NCBI GenBank assembly: GCA_964034945.1
Contig: OZ035961.1
Coordinates: 27,257,684 to 27,321,683 of the forward strand
Direction of reading: 5' to 3'
DNA length: 64,000 nt
Origin: Chrysopilus asiliformis
Lineage: Eukaryota; Arthropoda; Insecta; Diptera; Rhagionidae
Shown: positions 21,411 through 32,791 of the stretch, piece after piece
Layout: the number at the start of each line of letters is the position of its first letter
How positions within the stretch are numbered: the first letter of the stretch is position 1
Program-made: the position numbers and the translations under genes
Notes under the pieces: generated by a model
The model's input: only the letters and a program-made list of their open reading frames with translations
The model's database searches: none
Told to the model about the DNA's origin: nothing

Positions 21411-22150
21411 AGCCATGCCCATTCTTCCCGCCTTAGCCATTACCATCAGTTACCTGCCCCAAGCACCCCCAGCATGTCTCCATACCCCCACCGACACATA
21501 TCAAGCACCTTGAGCATCGAAAATCCCATCTACCCCAACCCCAATTGCCATCCATAATTGTTTGTGCACCGGAGCTTATACACAGTCCCGAAGCAGTTTG
21601 GAGTTTCCCATTCGCTTTCCAGCCACCAGCCATCTGAATTTCGCCGGCAAACAATATCAGACCCGTCCAAAATCCCGATATACATCTACCGTTCTGGATT
21701 TGTTTTAAAACAAACAGGGAATGAATGCTAGCCGAGCCATGAAATTGCAAACTAGAACAACAAAAAATTCATTTGGTAAATTTTGAAACATCATTTTGGG
21801 GAGCGCATTTTTTTACCTTCTAAGCGCCTTTTTTTTATCTGGTCTGGCATATATTTAGTTTGTTCTACCTCTCCGATACTCGTCAATGGGTATTCCAGGT
21901 GGTGAGCCAGTGATTCGAAGCAACGCTCCTGTGGCTCCATCTCCATCAGTATTCATCCAGTTTCCAGATCCCAGTAGCCAGATTCACGACGGCGGCGGGT
22001 ACTCGGTTCGGTTCTGTTTCCGAGAGAAACCCCCATTCTGACCTGGCGGCATTAGTTCCGGAAAGTACGAAAGCATGGAGGGGCATCGAAGTAGCATCAC
22101 TCCTGCAGGAATGGGGCACGGATTTCGCTTGGTTCCTGGTAAATTTATTG
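21411..22150. promoter_or_regulatory. GC-richer unique island, candidate cis-element
   Basis: No repeat partner elsewhere in the window and clearly higher GC than its flanks. Within 330 bp the core Pho-type motif GCCAT occurs five times on the + strand (21412, 21436, 21547, 21629, 21736). In Drosophila, Polycomb response elements of the bithorax region use clustered GCCAT sites. The regulatory reading is inference from motif density and position next to abd-A. Confidence 0.25.
21886..22041 (+). CDS. Small ORF, 51 aa, unrecognised
   Basis: ATG at 21886 opens 51 codons (MGIPGGEPVIRSNAPVAPSP...) with a balanced, Pro/Ser/Gly-rich composition unlike the Phe/Lys-rich shadow ORFs of this AT-rich window; stop TGA at 22039. 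The frame is also open about ten codons upstream. It may be a coding microexon, a short peptide ORF on a noncoding RNA, or chance in a GC-richer island. No homology recognised and no splice context. Confidence 0.2.
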   Translation: MGIPGGEPVIRSNAPVAPSPSVFIQFPDPSSQIHDGGGYSVRFCFREKPPF

Positions 22151-23062
22151 ATGGAATTTTAAAACAGGTTGGGGCGGTTCAACCGTAAGCACACCGGTAG
22201 ATGCTACGGATGCTGCTACTATATATAAAATCGTATTTCTGGCAAAATGCGATATAGGTACACAGAATTGCTATGATTATGTATACAAGGAACAACTAAA
22301 CTCAACTAAAATGTCTCCTCTTCTCTCGTTTAATTATGTTTGCCTCCAGGCAATTCTCATTTCTGAGGGTGATTATTATTTCCCTGATAAAATTCTCGTT
22401 TTCAGAATTTGAATTTTCAATGAAGGACACTTTAGATTTAATAGTGTATATAATTTAAAAAGAATATATATAAATATAAATGAATATATTTGTTGTTGTT
22501 TGATAGCATTATATCGCTGAAATAGTAGAAATTCTTATCATAATAAACAGTTTTGTAGTATAAGCAGACTTTAAGATTTTTATCTGTAAACGATGTTAGA
22601 AAATTAAACAAAATTAGATTTATTTTGAATACTCAGAGATAGAATTTGTGATGGACACTAAAATCGAATAAAATTGTTGCTTATTTAAAGTGAATACTTT
22701 ACAAAGTTTAGGCTATATTTGTGTTTCGCTAACAGTTTCGAAGTTATACCCGGAAAACCCATTGTTATGTTTTGTTTCTGATTCCAAAAATCGATTTTTT
22801 TCAAAAATTCATACAATGCGATTTGTCTGTTTAAATTACACTATCTTTACAGCCAAACATGAAAGATTTTTTTCAGCAATCCAAAAAAAATACCTTTAAA
22901 ATTAGAAAAACATTTGTTGAAAAAAATTTTACAGTTCAGGAAGATTTCTTTCTTCAGAGGGTTACATCTCTAACGATTTTTGGAGCTATAAACGAAAAAG
23001 AATCCTACACTGAACGGAAAATATTATCAATATAACAAAAAACAACGTTTTAAATATTAATA
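22151..23062. other. AT-rich stretch, no gene seen
   Basis: No supported feature. Confidence 0.45.
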
Positions 23063-23196
23063 ACTAGAATTTGGACCCGGCTTCGCCCGGCTAAAAGCGT
23101 GAACAGAAAAAAACTTAGGAAAACTAAATTCATTTGGTTAAAAATTAGGTAGCCTGCATGCTGTTTGTTAGTTTTTTCTCTTCGGAAAATGATTAA

Positions 23197-23494
23197 CCCA
23201 TTCGGTATTTTGATGCCATATGGCAACGCAGTTAAAAATTTGAATTGACTTATTATTTATTTATTTTCAACACTCTATTCTCATTTAGTGCACCTTTAAG
23301 TGCATTTGTCACCCAATTTTGATTTTTTAAGTAAAAAGCTGGACTACAGTGGACGTATTTGTAAAAAATAAAAATTTTCAATTTTTTTTTGTTTTTTTTT
23401 TTTTTGTTTTAAATGATTACTGATAGCTTAAACATTATTAATTTGTATAGAGAGTATTTTTAACCCCCATAGAAAAAAACATGTGCCGAACGGG
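23197..23494. mobile_element. 298-bp TTAA-flanked MITE (piggyBac type)
   Basis: TTAA at 23193-23196 and 23495-23498; ends CCCATTCGGTA and TGCCGAACGGG. The R-A copy at 7752 is the empty site: there GATTAAC runs straight into AAACTAAC, and here the same junction is split with TTAA duplicated. No coding capacity. Confidence 0.9.
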
Positions 23495-23537
23495 TTAACA
23501 AACTAACAAAAAATTACAGCACTTGCATTCGGTATTA

Positions 23538-24500
23538 CTTTACCCCCCTCCGCTTACTCTCCCACCTATCGGGCTACTTTTTAATGGGTCTATGTTGGGG
23601 CTGGATCCTCGACGAACATCTATGCCAAATTTCAGGCCAATCTAAGTAGTTTCCCCGCGAAAGAGTAACATAGCGCAAAAACTAAATTTCGAAATCACCT
23701 TACCCCCTCCCCTTACTCACCCCACCGCTCGGGCTAATTTTTAATGGGTCTGTGTTGGGGCTGGATCCCCGACGAACATCTGTGCCAAATTTCAGGCCTA
23801 TCGGTTCGGTAGTTTCCCCGCGAAAGAGTAACATAGCGCAAAAACTAAGTATCGAAATCACTTTACCCCCTCCCCTTACTCCCCCCACCGCTCGGGATAC
23901 TTTTTAATGGACGAACATCTGTGCCAAATTTCAGGCCAATCGGTCCAGTAGTTTCCCCGCGAAAGAGTAACAAAGCGCAAAAACTAAGTTTCGAAATCAC
24001 CTTACCCCCTCCCGTTACTCCCCCCACCACTCGAGCTACTTTTTTATGGATCTGTGTTGGGGCTGGACCCCCGACGAACATCTGTGCCAAATGTCAGGCC
24101 AATCGGTTCAGTAGTTTCCCCGCGAAAGGGTAACATAGAGGAAGAGCTAAGTTTCGAGATCACTTTCCCCCCTCCCCTTACTCCCCCACCTCTCGGGCTA
24201 CTTTTTAATGGGTCTGTGTGGACTCTCGACGAACATCTATGCCAAATTTAAGGCCAATCGGTTCAGTAGTTTCCCCGCGAAAGAGTAACATAGCGCAAAA
24301 ACTAAGTTTCGAAATCACTTTACCCCCTCCCCTTACTCCCCCACCTATCGGGCTACTTTTTAATGGATCTATGTTGGTGCTGGACCCCCAACGAACATTT
24401 GTGCCGAATTTCAGGTCAATCGGTTCAGTAGTTTCCCCGCGAAAGAGTAACATAACGAAAAACTAAGTTTCGAAATCACTTTACCCCCTCCCCTTACTCC
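23538..24500. repeat. ~160-bp tandem repeat inside R-A
   Basis: Units begin near 23538, 23700, 23863, 24003, 24168, 24321 and 24482. Each has a TACCCCCTCCCCTTACTCCC block, an AACATCTGTGCCAAATTTCA segment and a TTTCCCCGCGAAAGAGTAAC segment. Spacing is 140-164 bp. Confidence 0.9.
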
Positions 24501-24611
24501 CCCCACCCCTCGTGCTACTTTTCCGTATGCCTATGTTGGAACCAGAACTACCACAGACACTCATGCCAAATTTCAAGTCAATCGGTTCAGCCGTTTTTGC
24601 GTGAAAGAGGA

Positions 24612-24658
<47 letters not shown>

Positions 24659-24686
24659 CCAACTCATTTTTATATATTAGTATGAT

Positions 24687-25283
24687 ATGATGATATGATT
24701 TTGTAGACACAACAAAATTTTGCTAATAAATATATGAGTGTATGAACATGAATTTCCTGATAGTTTCCAACAATTTCTTCCAAGAATATTTTTTTGAATT
24801 CCTGAGGAAATTTCATTGCCCAAGTTCATGAAAAAATTAAAGTTTTATAACACCAACCCCCTACCCACCTCTTGTTTAACTCCTTAGTGTTGGAATTTTG
24901 AAAAACCATTTCTTAGCGAGCACATGTGAGGTAAGACGAATCGGTGTGGAATTTCATGACAATCGGTTTGCTGGTTCGGGAGATACTGTTATGAGTCAGT
25001 GTGTGGTATTTGGATTTTATATAAAAAAATGTGTAAAAATCAAATGTGTTGTCTAAATACCCTTTCATTGCTTCACAGTAAAAAAAAACTACTTAAAATT
25101 GTCTTTCAAAATTCAATGACAATAAAACTTTGATTGCCCTCTAAAATGTCTTTCAACAAAATATGGACTTGTCAAAACAAACGATGGCTGTATCACATTA
25201 CCCGCCTTTACCACACTACCCAAAATATAATTTTTGTGATGGATTTGTCCCGGAAAACCCGCGGGCTGATATATAATATATTA
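24687..25283. other. Degenerate repeat tail, no gene
   Basis: A segment at about 24.85-25.03 kb (AATTTCATGACAATCGGTT then a TTTTATATAAAA end) resembles the tail of another non-LTR-like repeat. Nothing else supported. Confidence 0.35.
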
Positions 25284-25353
25284 GATTTAGTATACCGTTT
25301 GTAATGCATCGAACAAATCATCGGGCACAAAAATGAACTACACCAGGGTGGTA

Positions 25354-25728
25354 AGGTGCCGCTCCACGTGAGAGTAAATGTTGGCGAGAACCTCTCGATA
25401 GCAGCTACTCGCAAATGGACACGTCTCTGAGAGTCGCTCGCGGAAACTCGCAAAAACTCGCGAGCTAGTTTCTGCCAGCTGTCAGAAGTGATTCTACTCT
25501 CTAGTCGACAGGGCCTCCACTGAACTCTCGAAGAGTAGCTCGCCAGATACGAACAGCGTTTGAATTTCGCTAGTAGCTCTCGAGAACGCTAGAAGCTAGA
25601 AGCTCGATTTCGCTAGTAGCGATAGAAAAATCCCCGAAATTAACTCTCAAATGGACAACCTCCTGCGAGTAACTTTCGAGAGTTTTTGAGAGTTACTCGC
25701 GTATTTACTCTCATGTGGAGCGGCACCT
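25354..25728. mobile_element. TIR element AGGTGCCGCTCCAC, nested in R-B
   Basis: Inverted ends AGGTGCCGCTCCACGTGAGA / complement with CATGTGGAGCGGCACCT. The interior is full of CTCTCGAGAG and CTCGCGAG-type palindromes. The same element sits at the same point of R-B at 48920-49293; the R-B copy at 35.1 kb lacks it. Confidence 0.85.
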
Positions 25729-26550
25729 TTAGGGATGACAAAAGATTTTGATTTCTGCATGTGCGTCCGTCTGTCTGTCTGTACATCTGTCCGTCTGTCT
25801 GTGAACACCATAGCTTTCGAAAGGATTGAGCTAGAGACTTGAAATTTTGTATAGTTGCGTTTCTCGTAAATGGCTAGGCTACCCAAGTAACCAAAACTGG
25901 TTATATTCCGGTTGAATAACCGTTTAGTAACCTTGGTTGCGTAACACATGAAGTTACAAATTGATTAGCATAACGTTGCAATACCACTACAGTAACGGTT
26001 GCACAACCGTAAACGCCGCGTTATTTTGTAACCATGGTTAAAAAACAGTTTTCTGATAACGTTGTGCTAACGTTATAGAAAAACCATTTTGTAACTCTAC
26101 GTGGCAATTCCTGCCCTCTCTTTTCATTTATAATGAACTCATCTTTCTTTCAGTCAGCTTTTTTAGTGTGTGTTGAGGGAATGTTTTCACACGAACATTT
26201 TATTAGGTTTGAATGGCGATATTTTTATATGTGGTTTCATTGAATATTTACTTCAAGATGGAAATATTTTATTTAGAATAATATACACGTAACATAAAAT
26301 TACTGAAATTTGATGATTTTTGACCAAAAACTTTAAACGAGTAAACATTCTTGGTGCATATGATAGTGATACCTCGAAAAAATACATTCCGCCTGAAGTA
26401 TTTTGCAAAAATGACCATATTTTTAAAAATATTTGGAAATATGGGCATACAAAATGTAACTTAAAATTACTCAGAATTCTTTTTAGACTAAAATATGTGC
26501 CCTAAAAATAGTTTTTTCTTTTATCTAGGTCGATAAAAAATAAAGATAAT

Positions 26551-27217
26551 CAGCCTTATTAATAAAAAATCCCTAACACGGAGATAACTCATGTGCTAAC
26601 TAACTCCGAGATAGCAAACTTATCCATTAGATAACTATTCTTATTAATAAAAAATTTTCCTCCATATAATAGCTAACTCGTATTTTATTTAAAAATTTAG
26701 CTGGAATACGGCAACCCTTGTGCCGAATTGTACCAAAAAATACGAAAATCTTTTACATTTAAGTCAAATTTTGGTTTTTTAAATCCGTTTCCTTGGAGAC
26801 GATATTAAAATAAGTCATATTTTGGTTTTTTAAATCCGTTTCCTTGGAGACAATATTAAAATAGGAGTGAAATTAATGTTTTTATTTTAATTGTGATTCA
26901 CTGCAAAGTAATTAAAAGTGGAAAATTTAAAAATTGAAGGAAAGCGATCAGAAAATTGGTGTTCAAGTGATAAGGTAATATAATAAAACAACATAAATTG
27001 CATTTTTTTAATGGATCATTGCTTCTTCCAGTCTTTTTTGCAAGAGTTATGCGCCGTCAAGAGTTATCAACTCCTTAACTCGAGGAAATCGGTATGTTAG
27101 CTAACACAAAGTTAACTAACGTCAGTTAACTCTTAAAATTTTTTATTAATAAGAATTTCGAGTTATCCACTGCGTAAACCATTGATAAAAATTAACTAAC
27201 GTTTATTAATAAGGCTG
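26551..27217. mobile_element. 667-bp TIR element nested in the AACC/GGTT element
   Basis: Ends CAGCCTTATTAATAAA and TTTATTAATAAGGCTG. Flanking AAT on each side is the likely target duplication. The inside has repeated TTAACTAAC/GTTAGCTAA-type motifs near both ends. Confidence 0.8.
26761..26862. repeat. 51-bp tandem duplication
   Basis: Two copies of a 51-bp unit beginning AAGTCAAATTTTGG and AAGTCATATTTTGG, differing at about two positions. Confidence 0.85.
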
Positions 27218-28070
27218 AATGTATTTAATTGCGTTTTCAAAACTCGAAAAATTATATTGGCAAGACACAGCCATCTTGGAAAGTTTTCCTATAACAAATT
27301 GTCTAAATGTTTCTAATGTGTGCGTGTGGCAGGCGACGACAAAGATTATTTTTCAGTTTTTTAGCCGCCATTGAATAAGGTGAAGGTACCTAAAATGGAA
27401 CGTCTTATTAAAATGGTAAAATAATTTAATTGGAAAATTAATTATTTTTTTTTGTTTCTAAATTTGTTAGGGTCGAATCTTATAAAAAAATTATTTGAAT
27501 TTCTCGACCATTTTCGAATTGAAATTTTGCACACATACGAAACTCCGATAACAATTCTTTATTTGTGTATGCATGTACTACAAAAAACAAAGATTTTTCC
27601 CAAAATTTGATAAGCTCCATTTCCAAATTATATAGAGTTCGATTTTTCCAAAATTCTTTTGCCGCTAAAATTTCGAGGGTCAAATGTAAAAGTAGCACAA
27701 CTTCACACAGCCCTTAAAAATTATTATGAAAATTTTGAAAATATCACAACAAGATGTGACATAGTATTTTACTTATAATAGGAAAAATCAAAGTGTTCCC
27801 AATTACCGGCCCCGTACCCTATTCAACACATTTGATATTTCCTCTTGCAGGTGGTGGAATTAGCTAACAACTAGAGAACTTCTAGAGAACTACTACAAAA
27901 CTAGTCTCGTCACCAAAATCTTTTAAAGTCAAATAAATAATAAATGGAATTGAAAGACGGGGTTTTGTAGATATTGTAGAGATCTACATAATGGCAGTTT
28001 TTACTGAAACAAAAATCATCAAAATCTGATTAGTAGAAGTTAGAAAACGGTTTCTAAAACACCTGCTTGC

Positions 28071-28340
28071 AACTCAAGGTAAAAATTCGTTACTAAATAA
28101 CGGTTGGTTAACGGTTTATTACGAGTTAGTTACAAAATGGTTGCCGAATAACGTATTTGCACCTCAGATTAAAAATTCGTTAGTAAATAACTGTTAGTTA
28201 ACGGTTTATTACGAGTTAGTTACAAAACGGTTGCCGAATAACGTATTTGCACCTCAGGTTAAAAATTGGTTAGTAAATAATGGTTTATTTCGGGTTATTA
28301 GAAAACGGTTTGCAAAATAACTGAAAAGAAACGGTTAGAA
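28071..28340. repeat. 90-bp tandem repeat, three units
   Basis: Units start at 28071, 28161 and 28251 (ACCTCAGGTTAAAAATTCGT consensus) and contain GGTTTATTACGAGTTAGTTA. It forms the right flank of the element at 25882-28411. Confidence 0.85.
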
Positions 28341-28605
28341 ATTGGTTGTTTTTGTAACCCATGTTACTTTCCGGTTGTTTTTATAACCTCGGTTACAAAT
28401 TGTTTGTTGGGTAAGTTCTTAAACGGGCAAAATTTGACCATTCCTTGCCCCTCCCCCATAAAAACAAAACATTTTTTTTGGCGATTTTTTCGAAAACGTT
28501 GCGTCACATTATACTCTTTATGATATTTTAAATAAACATTTTGTCTGTCATCATATAAAGTATTTGACGATTGGCCCCTGGCAATTGTAGCTTTTCTTAT
28601 GCTTT

Positions 28606-29130
28606 TTCTTTGCATATTTTTAATACCAATCACCTAATCTTGTAAAAAGGATATATTTTATATATTTTTATATTCTTTCCCAAATTGAATTATAATTTTT
28701 ATTTCGAAATTAAAGCTGGAAAAAATTGATATTAAATTCTGACTATGATATTAATATTTTTGTAATGTGCAGATCGTAAAACAAATTTACAATTTGTCAA
28801 TTTAATATTTATGTAGCCATTTGGCAAGAATAAAATATGGTTAACATGGAGAAGGTCTCAATTACTTTTTTGAAGCATGGCAAAACACAAACATTTTCAA
28901 TTCGAATCATAGGAACACAAGAGGAAATCCATGAAATTCATCCCTTATCGTAATTGGCACCCTTATGCTAGATTTTCTCATAAATCATTAATTTTATGAT
29001 TACACTGGAGAGGTATTGGGTCCATATTACTTTCGAAAACCGGGATTTCCTTTTTTCGGGTAGGTGTTTTTCTCTTTACGAAATTCGGGCGGGATGTTAG
29101 ACATCCTGGGTAGCACATTTCAATAAATTT
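28606..29130. other. No gene seen
   Basis: AT-rich, no supported feature. Confidence 0.4.
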
Positions 29131-29720
29131 CAATTACGTATTTTGCATTTTGCACTTGTTCCTTTTTCGCTATATAGTGCTTTGCATCATCGTTTTGTCA
29201 GGAGATTCTATCAATTTTTAATTTTTTCAATTTATTCGCCATGTTGTTGCTGTTGCTGCCGATTTTTCTTTTCCATTCCGGTTCCGGTTGAACGATGGCA
29301 CCAAATGAGGTTGCAAAAGCATTTGAATTCTCTACAGGCATCCATCCAAAGGGCAGGTTAGATGGTAGAATGAAGGGCAAGTATCGTTTAGTGTTGGGGC
29401 AGAGTCGAACGATAAACGAGAGTAAAAAAAAGGGCGAAACAAAACAAAGGGCTTTTGTTTTTTTATGCAGCTGTATGTACATATATATTTATATAAAAAT
29501 ACAAGGCCAACCCCCATAGATTTCAACAGCGCGAAATAATTCAGAATTAATCTAACCCCCAGGAGTAAGAGCCCCTAAGCTCAAGGAAATTGGAATTTAT
29601 TACGTTAAGACCCTTCCAACAGATATGTATACCACTGCCATTGCCATCATTGGCATCGACGCCAACCAGGATCGGCACAGTGGATTTCTCCAGATACTTT
29701 TTTCTCCAGTATTTTTTTTT
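29131..29720. other. Unique, less AT-rich island
   Basis: Not repeated elsewhere in the window. It contains a TGTTGCTGTTGCTGCC run and TTCCGGTTCCGGTTGAAC, and ORFs of 60-95 residues on both strands overlap here. None shows a recognisable domain. Could be conserved regulatory DNA or part of a noncoding RNA; undecided. Confidence 0.3.
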
Positions 29721-30294
29721 ATTTAAGGAAATATCCTTTAGAAGGATAGCTTCTGTTTTTTTTTCTTTCCTCTCCGGTGGGTGTAAGTGTTTTCGCCCGG
29801 TTTTCTTTTGCCCCCAATTTGATTTGTTTACTTATTTATGATGCTACTCGTTTTTTTTATACTGTAGAATATATACTCGAAATTACACACATACATATTT
29901 GTATACCTACTATACCTATTTGTATTTATTCGGCTCTTCCTGCACACAGCCCATAGTTACACTTGTTATAAATTCAATGTAATAAGGTTTTAATTTAGGG
30001 TTCTGGATTTCTGGTTTCTTTTCCATGGGATTGCTTACCGTGAAATAATGGTACAAATCGTGCATATGTTAGATTTCAGTCACTCAGCTATAACATTCTT
30101 CCTGTATTTTTCCAAACAAATTCTATCCAAAGGTTCACATCATTTTCTGCCTTTATATTTATTTTTGGTGTTTTGTTTTATTGAGATTAAGAGCGATTAA
30201 GCAGAATATCAGGTTAAGATTAAGTGTGCTATCAATGGTTCATCACTGGTTTATCACACTGTTTATATGGGATTTTTAACATCATACTAATCAT
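29721..30294. other. No gene seen
   Basis: AT-rich, no supported feature. Confidence 0.4.
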
Positions 30295-30780
30295 ATCATC
30301 ATACTAATATATAAAAATGAGTTGGTGTCTGTCTGTCTGTCTGTTCATCTTTCACGCAAAAACGGCTGAACCGATTGACTTGAAATTTGGTATGAGTGTC
30401 TGTGGTAGTTCTGGTTCCAACATAGGGATACGCAAAAGTAGCGCGAGGGGTGGGGGGAGTAAGGGGAGGGAGTAAATTGATTTCGAAACTTAGTTTTTGC
30501 GCTATGTTACTCTTTCGCGGGGAAACCGATTGGCCTGAAATTTGACATAGATGTTCGTCGGAGGTCCAGCCTTAATATAGACCCATTAAAAAGTAGCCCG
30601 AGAAGTGGGGGAGTAAGGGGAGGGGGTAAAATCATCTCGAAACTTAGCTCTTCCTCTTTGTTACCCTTTCGCGGGGAAACTACCGAGCCGATTGGCCTGA
30701 AGTTTAGCTCCAACATACACCATCAAAAAAAAAAAAATTGTAAAAACCCAACCCGGCAACGACGGATATGCGAGCTAGTT
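30295..30780 (-). repeat. R-A repeat, inverted copy
   Basis: Begins with the complement of the R-A tail (ATACTAATATATAAAAATGA, then GTCTGTCTGTCTGT) and ends CCCGGCAACGACGG..GCTAGTT. About two and a half internal units. Confidence 0.75.
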
Positions 30781-31229
30781 TATAATAAAGAAATGTTTTT
30801 TTTTTTTGTAACTTCAGGTCCGATTAAAATGATCTACTGCATCCACTAAAACACAATTTTTAAGCATTGAATTTACAGTCTAAAAATATCAGTTGCTCCT
30901 CTGCAATATTTAGTTTCGGGAAAAACATGTAAAAAATAATGTTTTTGCAAATATCTTGAGAACCGTTAAAAATATTAAACATTAAAAACGTTAAAGTATA
31001 TCCTTTAAATTTTGTTATGTACATTTTTCCCAAAAGCGTATAGTTTTCGAGAAATTTTCATACAAAAATTGTATGGAAGTTTTATTTTAAAAAGCTGTAT
31101 TGGCGGTATCCTTTATAACTTTTCCAAAAGTTTATAAAAAATTACGATTTTTGTAAAATACATTCACAAAAAATTTCAACTCTCTAGGTCAACGCGCTCT
31201 CGAGTTATTTAAGATACGTAAGACGGAGA
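30781..31229. other. No gene seen
   Basis: AT-rich, no supported feature. Confidence 0.35.
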
Positions 31230-31560
31230 GTCCAGCGTAGTCCAAGTGGTAAAGTACTTGGCTCGGATTCCGGAGGTCGGTGGTTCAATTCCCGACTTTG
31301 CCACGCTGTGTCAAGTCCACTCAACTTACTTTACGAAATGAGTAGTGATAGTTGCCGCTTGGTGTTAACGACATCATCGGTCTAGATTGATATTACGGCC
31401 TTTGCTGTTAATGGGTTGCAAAGTAAAAACCTTACAAATCTTGTAATTCATCCATGGTTCGCAATCCATGTAAAAAAAAAACTGTAGGTGCGAAGCAGGG
31501 AAGAACTTGTTATGAAAACTCCATTATTGAGGAGGCCCAGGCTCTTCGAGGGGTGTAGCG
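31230..31560 (+). repeat. tRNA-derived SINE, copy 1
   Basis: The 5' part has an A box (TAGTCCAAGTGG) and a B box (GGTTCAATTCC) at tRNA spacing. A body of about 250 bp follows (CACTCAACT..ACGAAATGAGTAGTGATAGTT..CGACATCATCGGTCTAGATTG). A second copy at 59127-59450 matches along its full length with about 8-10 percent differences, so the family is dispersed. Pol III-type internal promoter expected. Confidence 0.85.
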
Positions 31561-32519
31561 CCCGAGGGTGATGTTGAAAACCGATAGACAGCCAAACCGA
31601 CAGACAGCATAACACACAGCAGATGCACGGACATCCTCATAATTTTCCCTGAAACGGATTTCGTACTGTTCAGAAATTTTCTATCTGCCCCCGTTCTCGA
31701 GTTGGCCTCCGTGCTGAATACAATACTTTGCCTCTATAACAGAGACAAGTAAAAAAATTTATAAAAATTCTAAAAATATGCGATTTGTCGTGTAGTGAGC
31801 TCTCCAAATATAAAAATAATGGGAAAATTACAAGAGATTAATAAAGATTAATAAATTAATAATTTTATCAACTATTGTAAACTGCAGAATAAATCTAAGA
31901 ACCCCTTTATCAATTTTGTTTCGATTTTGCGGCTCCTGGTAATTGTAGCTTTTCTTATGTTTAACTACATATATTTTTCATAATATTCTCTATCCAATAT
32001 TGAAAGCCCCATTAAAATACGATGACTCATTTCAGATATAGCAGGACAAGGGGTCTGAAAGGAAGAAATATGGGGGATTTTTTTCTTGAATTATATGGTG
32101 TCTAAAGAATCCTCCAATTAACAGTGGAAACTCGATAAAAATCCGCTTTAACCCCATAAAACCACATAAAAATGACTGGTTTATGAGATAGTATATGGGT
32201 TAGAAGGGAGATTAGTTTCTGCTGCAAACATGGCTAAAAACATCCGGGCAATCTCAAACAGTCAAAAGCAATGTGGTTCAATGGTCTTTGTAACTTTTAA
32301 CAGGGGAACATCCTTCCTTGATAGCTACAACCGAACGCATATACTCTTCTTTCGCATCAAAATTCGCATCAAAACTGACACCTATTTCTAATATAGCCTC
32401 TGATCAACAAATAGGACCACTCTCAAGTTCTGAAATTTTCCATGTGATTGTGATGAAATTTAAGGGCGGAAAAAGACTTTTTTTTTAAATTTGATAAGTT
32501 GTTTAATATTTTGGACACA
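31561..32519. other. No gene seen; R-B scrap near 31.94 kb
   Basis: A short piece, CTCCTGGTAATTGTAGCTTT, matches the 5' end of R-B. Otherwise unassigned. Confidence 0.35.
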
Positions 32520-32791
32520 CACTCAGAAAAATGGAGGCTAACTCGACGACCTACATACGGCGTAATTGGCCTCGGGCAGGCGCGCGTTCGCCTGCATGTG
32601 GGCAAGTAAAACTGAGTTGACCTGTGGTCGGAGAAATTCTGAAATTAAGCCACCAGCAGGTGAAGTAGGGCTTTGGGAGCTGCACGAGTTGACCTTAGAT
32701 AGGTTAACTCTGACCGCTAGCTGGCTTACAGAAACCTCTGTAAGGTCAGAGTTAACCTGACAAAAAGTTGACCTGGACATTTTTCTGAGTG
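32520..32791. mobile_element. 272-bp TIR element CACTCAGAAAAATG
   Basis: Inverted ends CACTCAGAAAAATG / CATTTTTCTGAGTG, with CA flanking both sides. Much more GC-rich than its surroundings; inner motifs GTTAACTCTGACC/GGTCAGAGTTAAC are inverted repeats. The ORFs on both strands are by-products. Confidence 0.8.

Larger units (their letters stand above)
23063..24686 (+). repeat. R-A repeat, long copy with expanded internal VNTR
   Basis: Same start (ACTAGAATTTGGACCCGGC) and same (GACA)n-TATTAGTATGAT ending as 7752-8286, but with seven instead of two internal units. Interrupted near its start by a TTAA MITE. ORFs of 60-82 residues on both strands here come from the tandem unit. Confidence 0.8.
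25882..28411. mobile_element. 2.5-kb TA-flanked element of AACC/GGTT repeats
   Basis: TA at 25880-25881 and 28412-28413. Ends CCCAAGTAACCAAAACTGGT and complement CCCAACAAACAATTTGTAAC. R-B copies at 35.2 and 48.75 kb show the uninterrupted site (CTAAGTTCTTG), confirming a TA duplication. Both flanks of the element are built from AACCGTT/AACGGTT motifs. No transposase seen. Confidence 0.85.
25284..28605 (-). repeat. R-B repeat, copy split by two insertions
   Basis: Reverse orientation of the 48.5-kb copy. It runs from GATTTAGTATACCGTTTG through the (GACA/GTCC)n tract at about 25766-25802 to GGCAATTGTAGCTTTTCTTA. The host repeat is under 1 kb, but here spans 3.3 kb because of the elements at 25354-25728 and 25882-28411. 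Confidence 0.8.

Noticed and set aside
23700..24466. Several 60-82-aa ORFs with SPRKSNIAQKLSFEIT-like repeats on both strands
   Set aside because: By-products of the ~160-bp tandem units of the R-A repeat.
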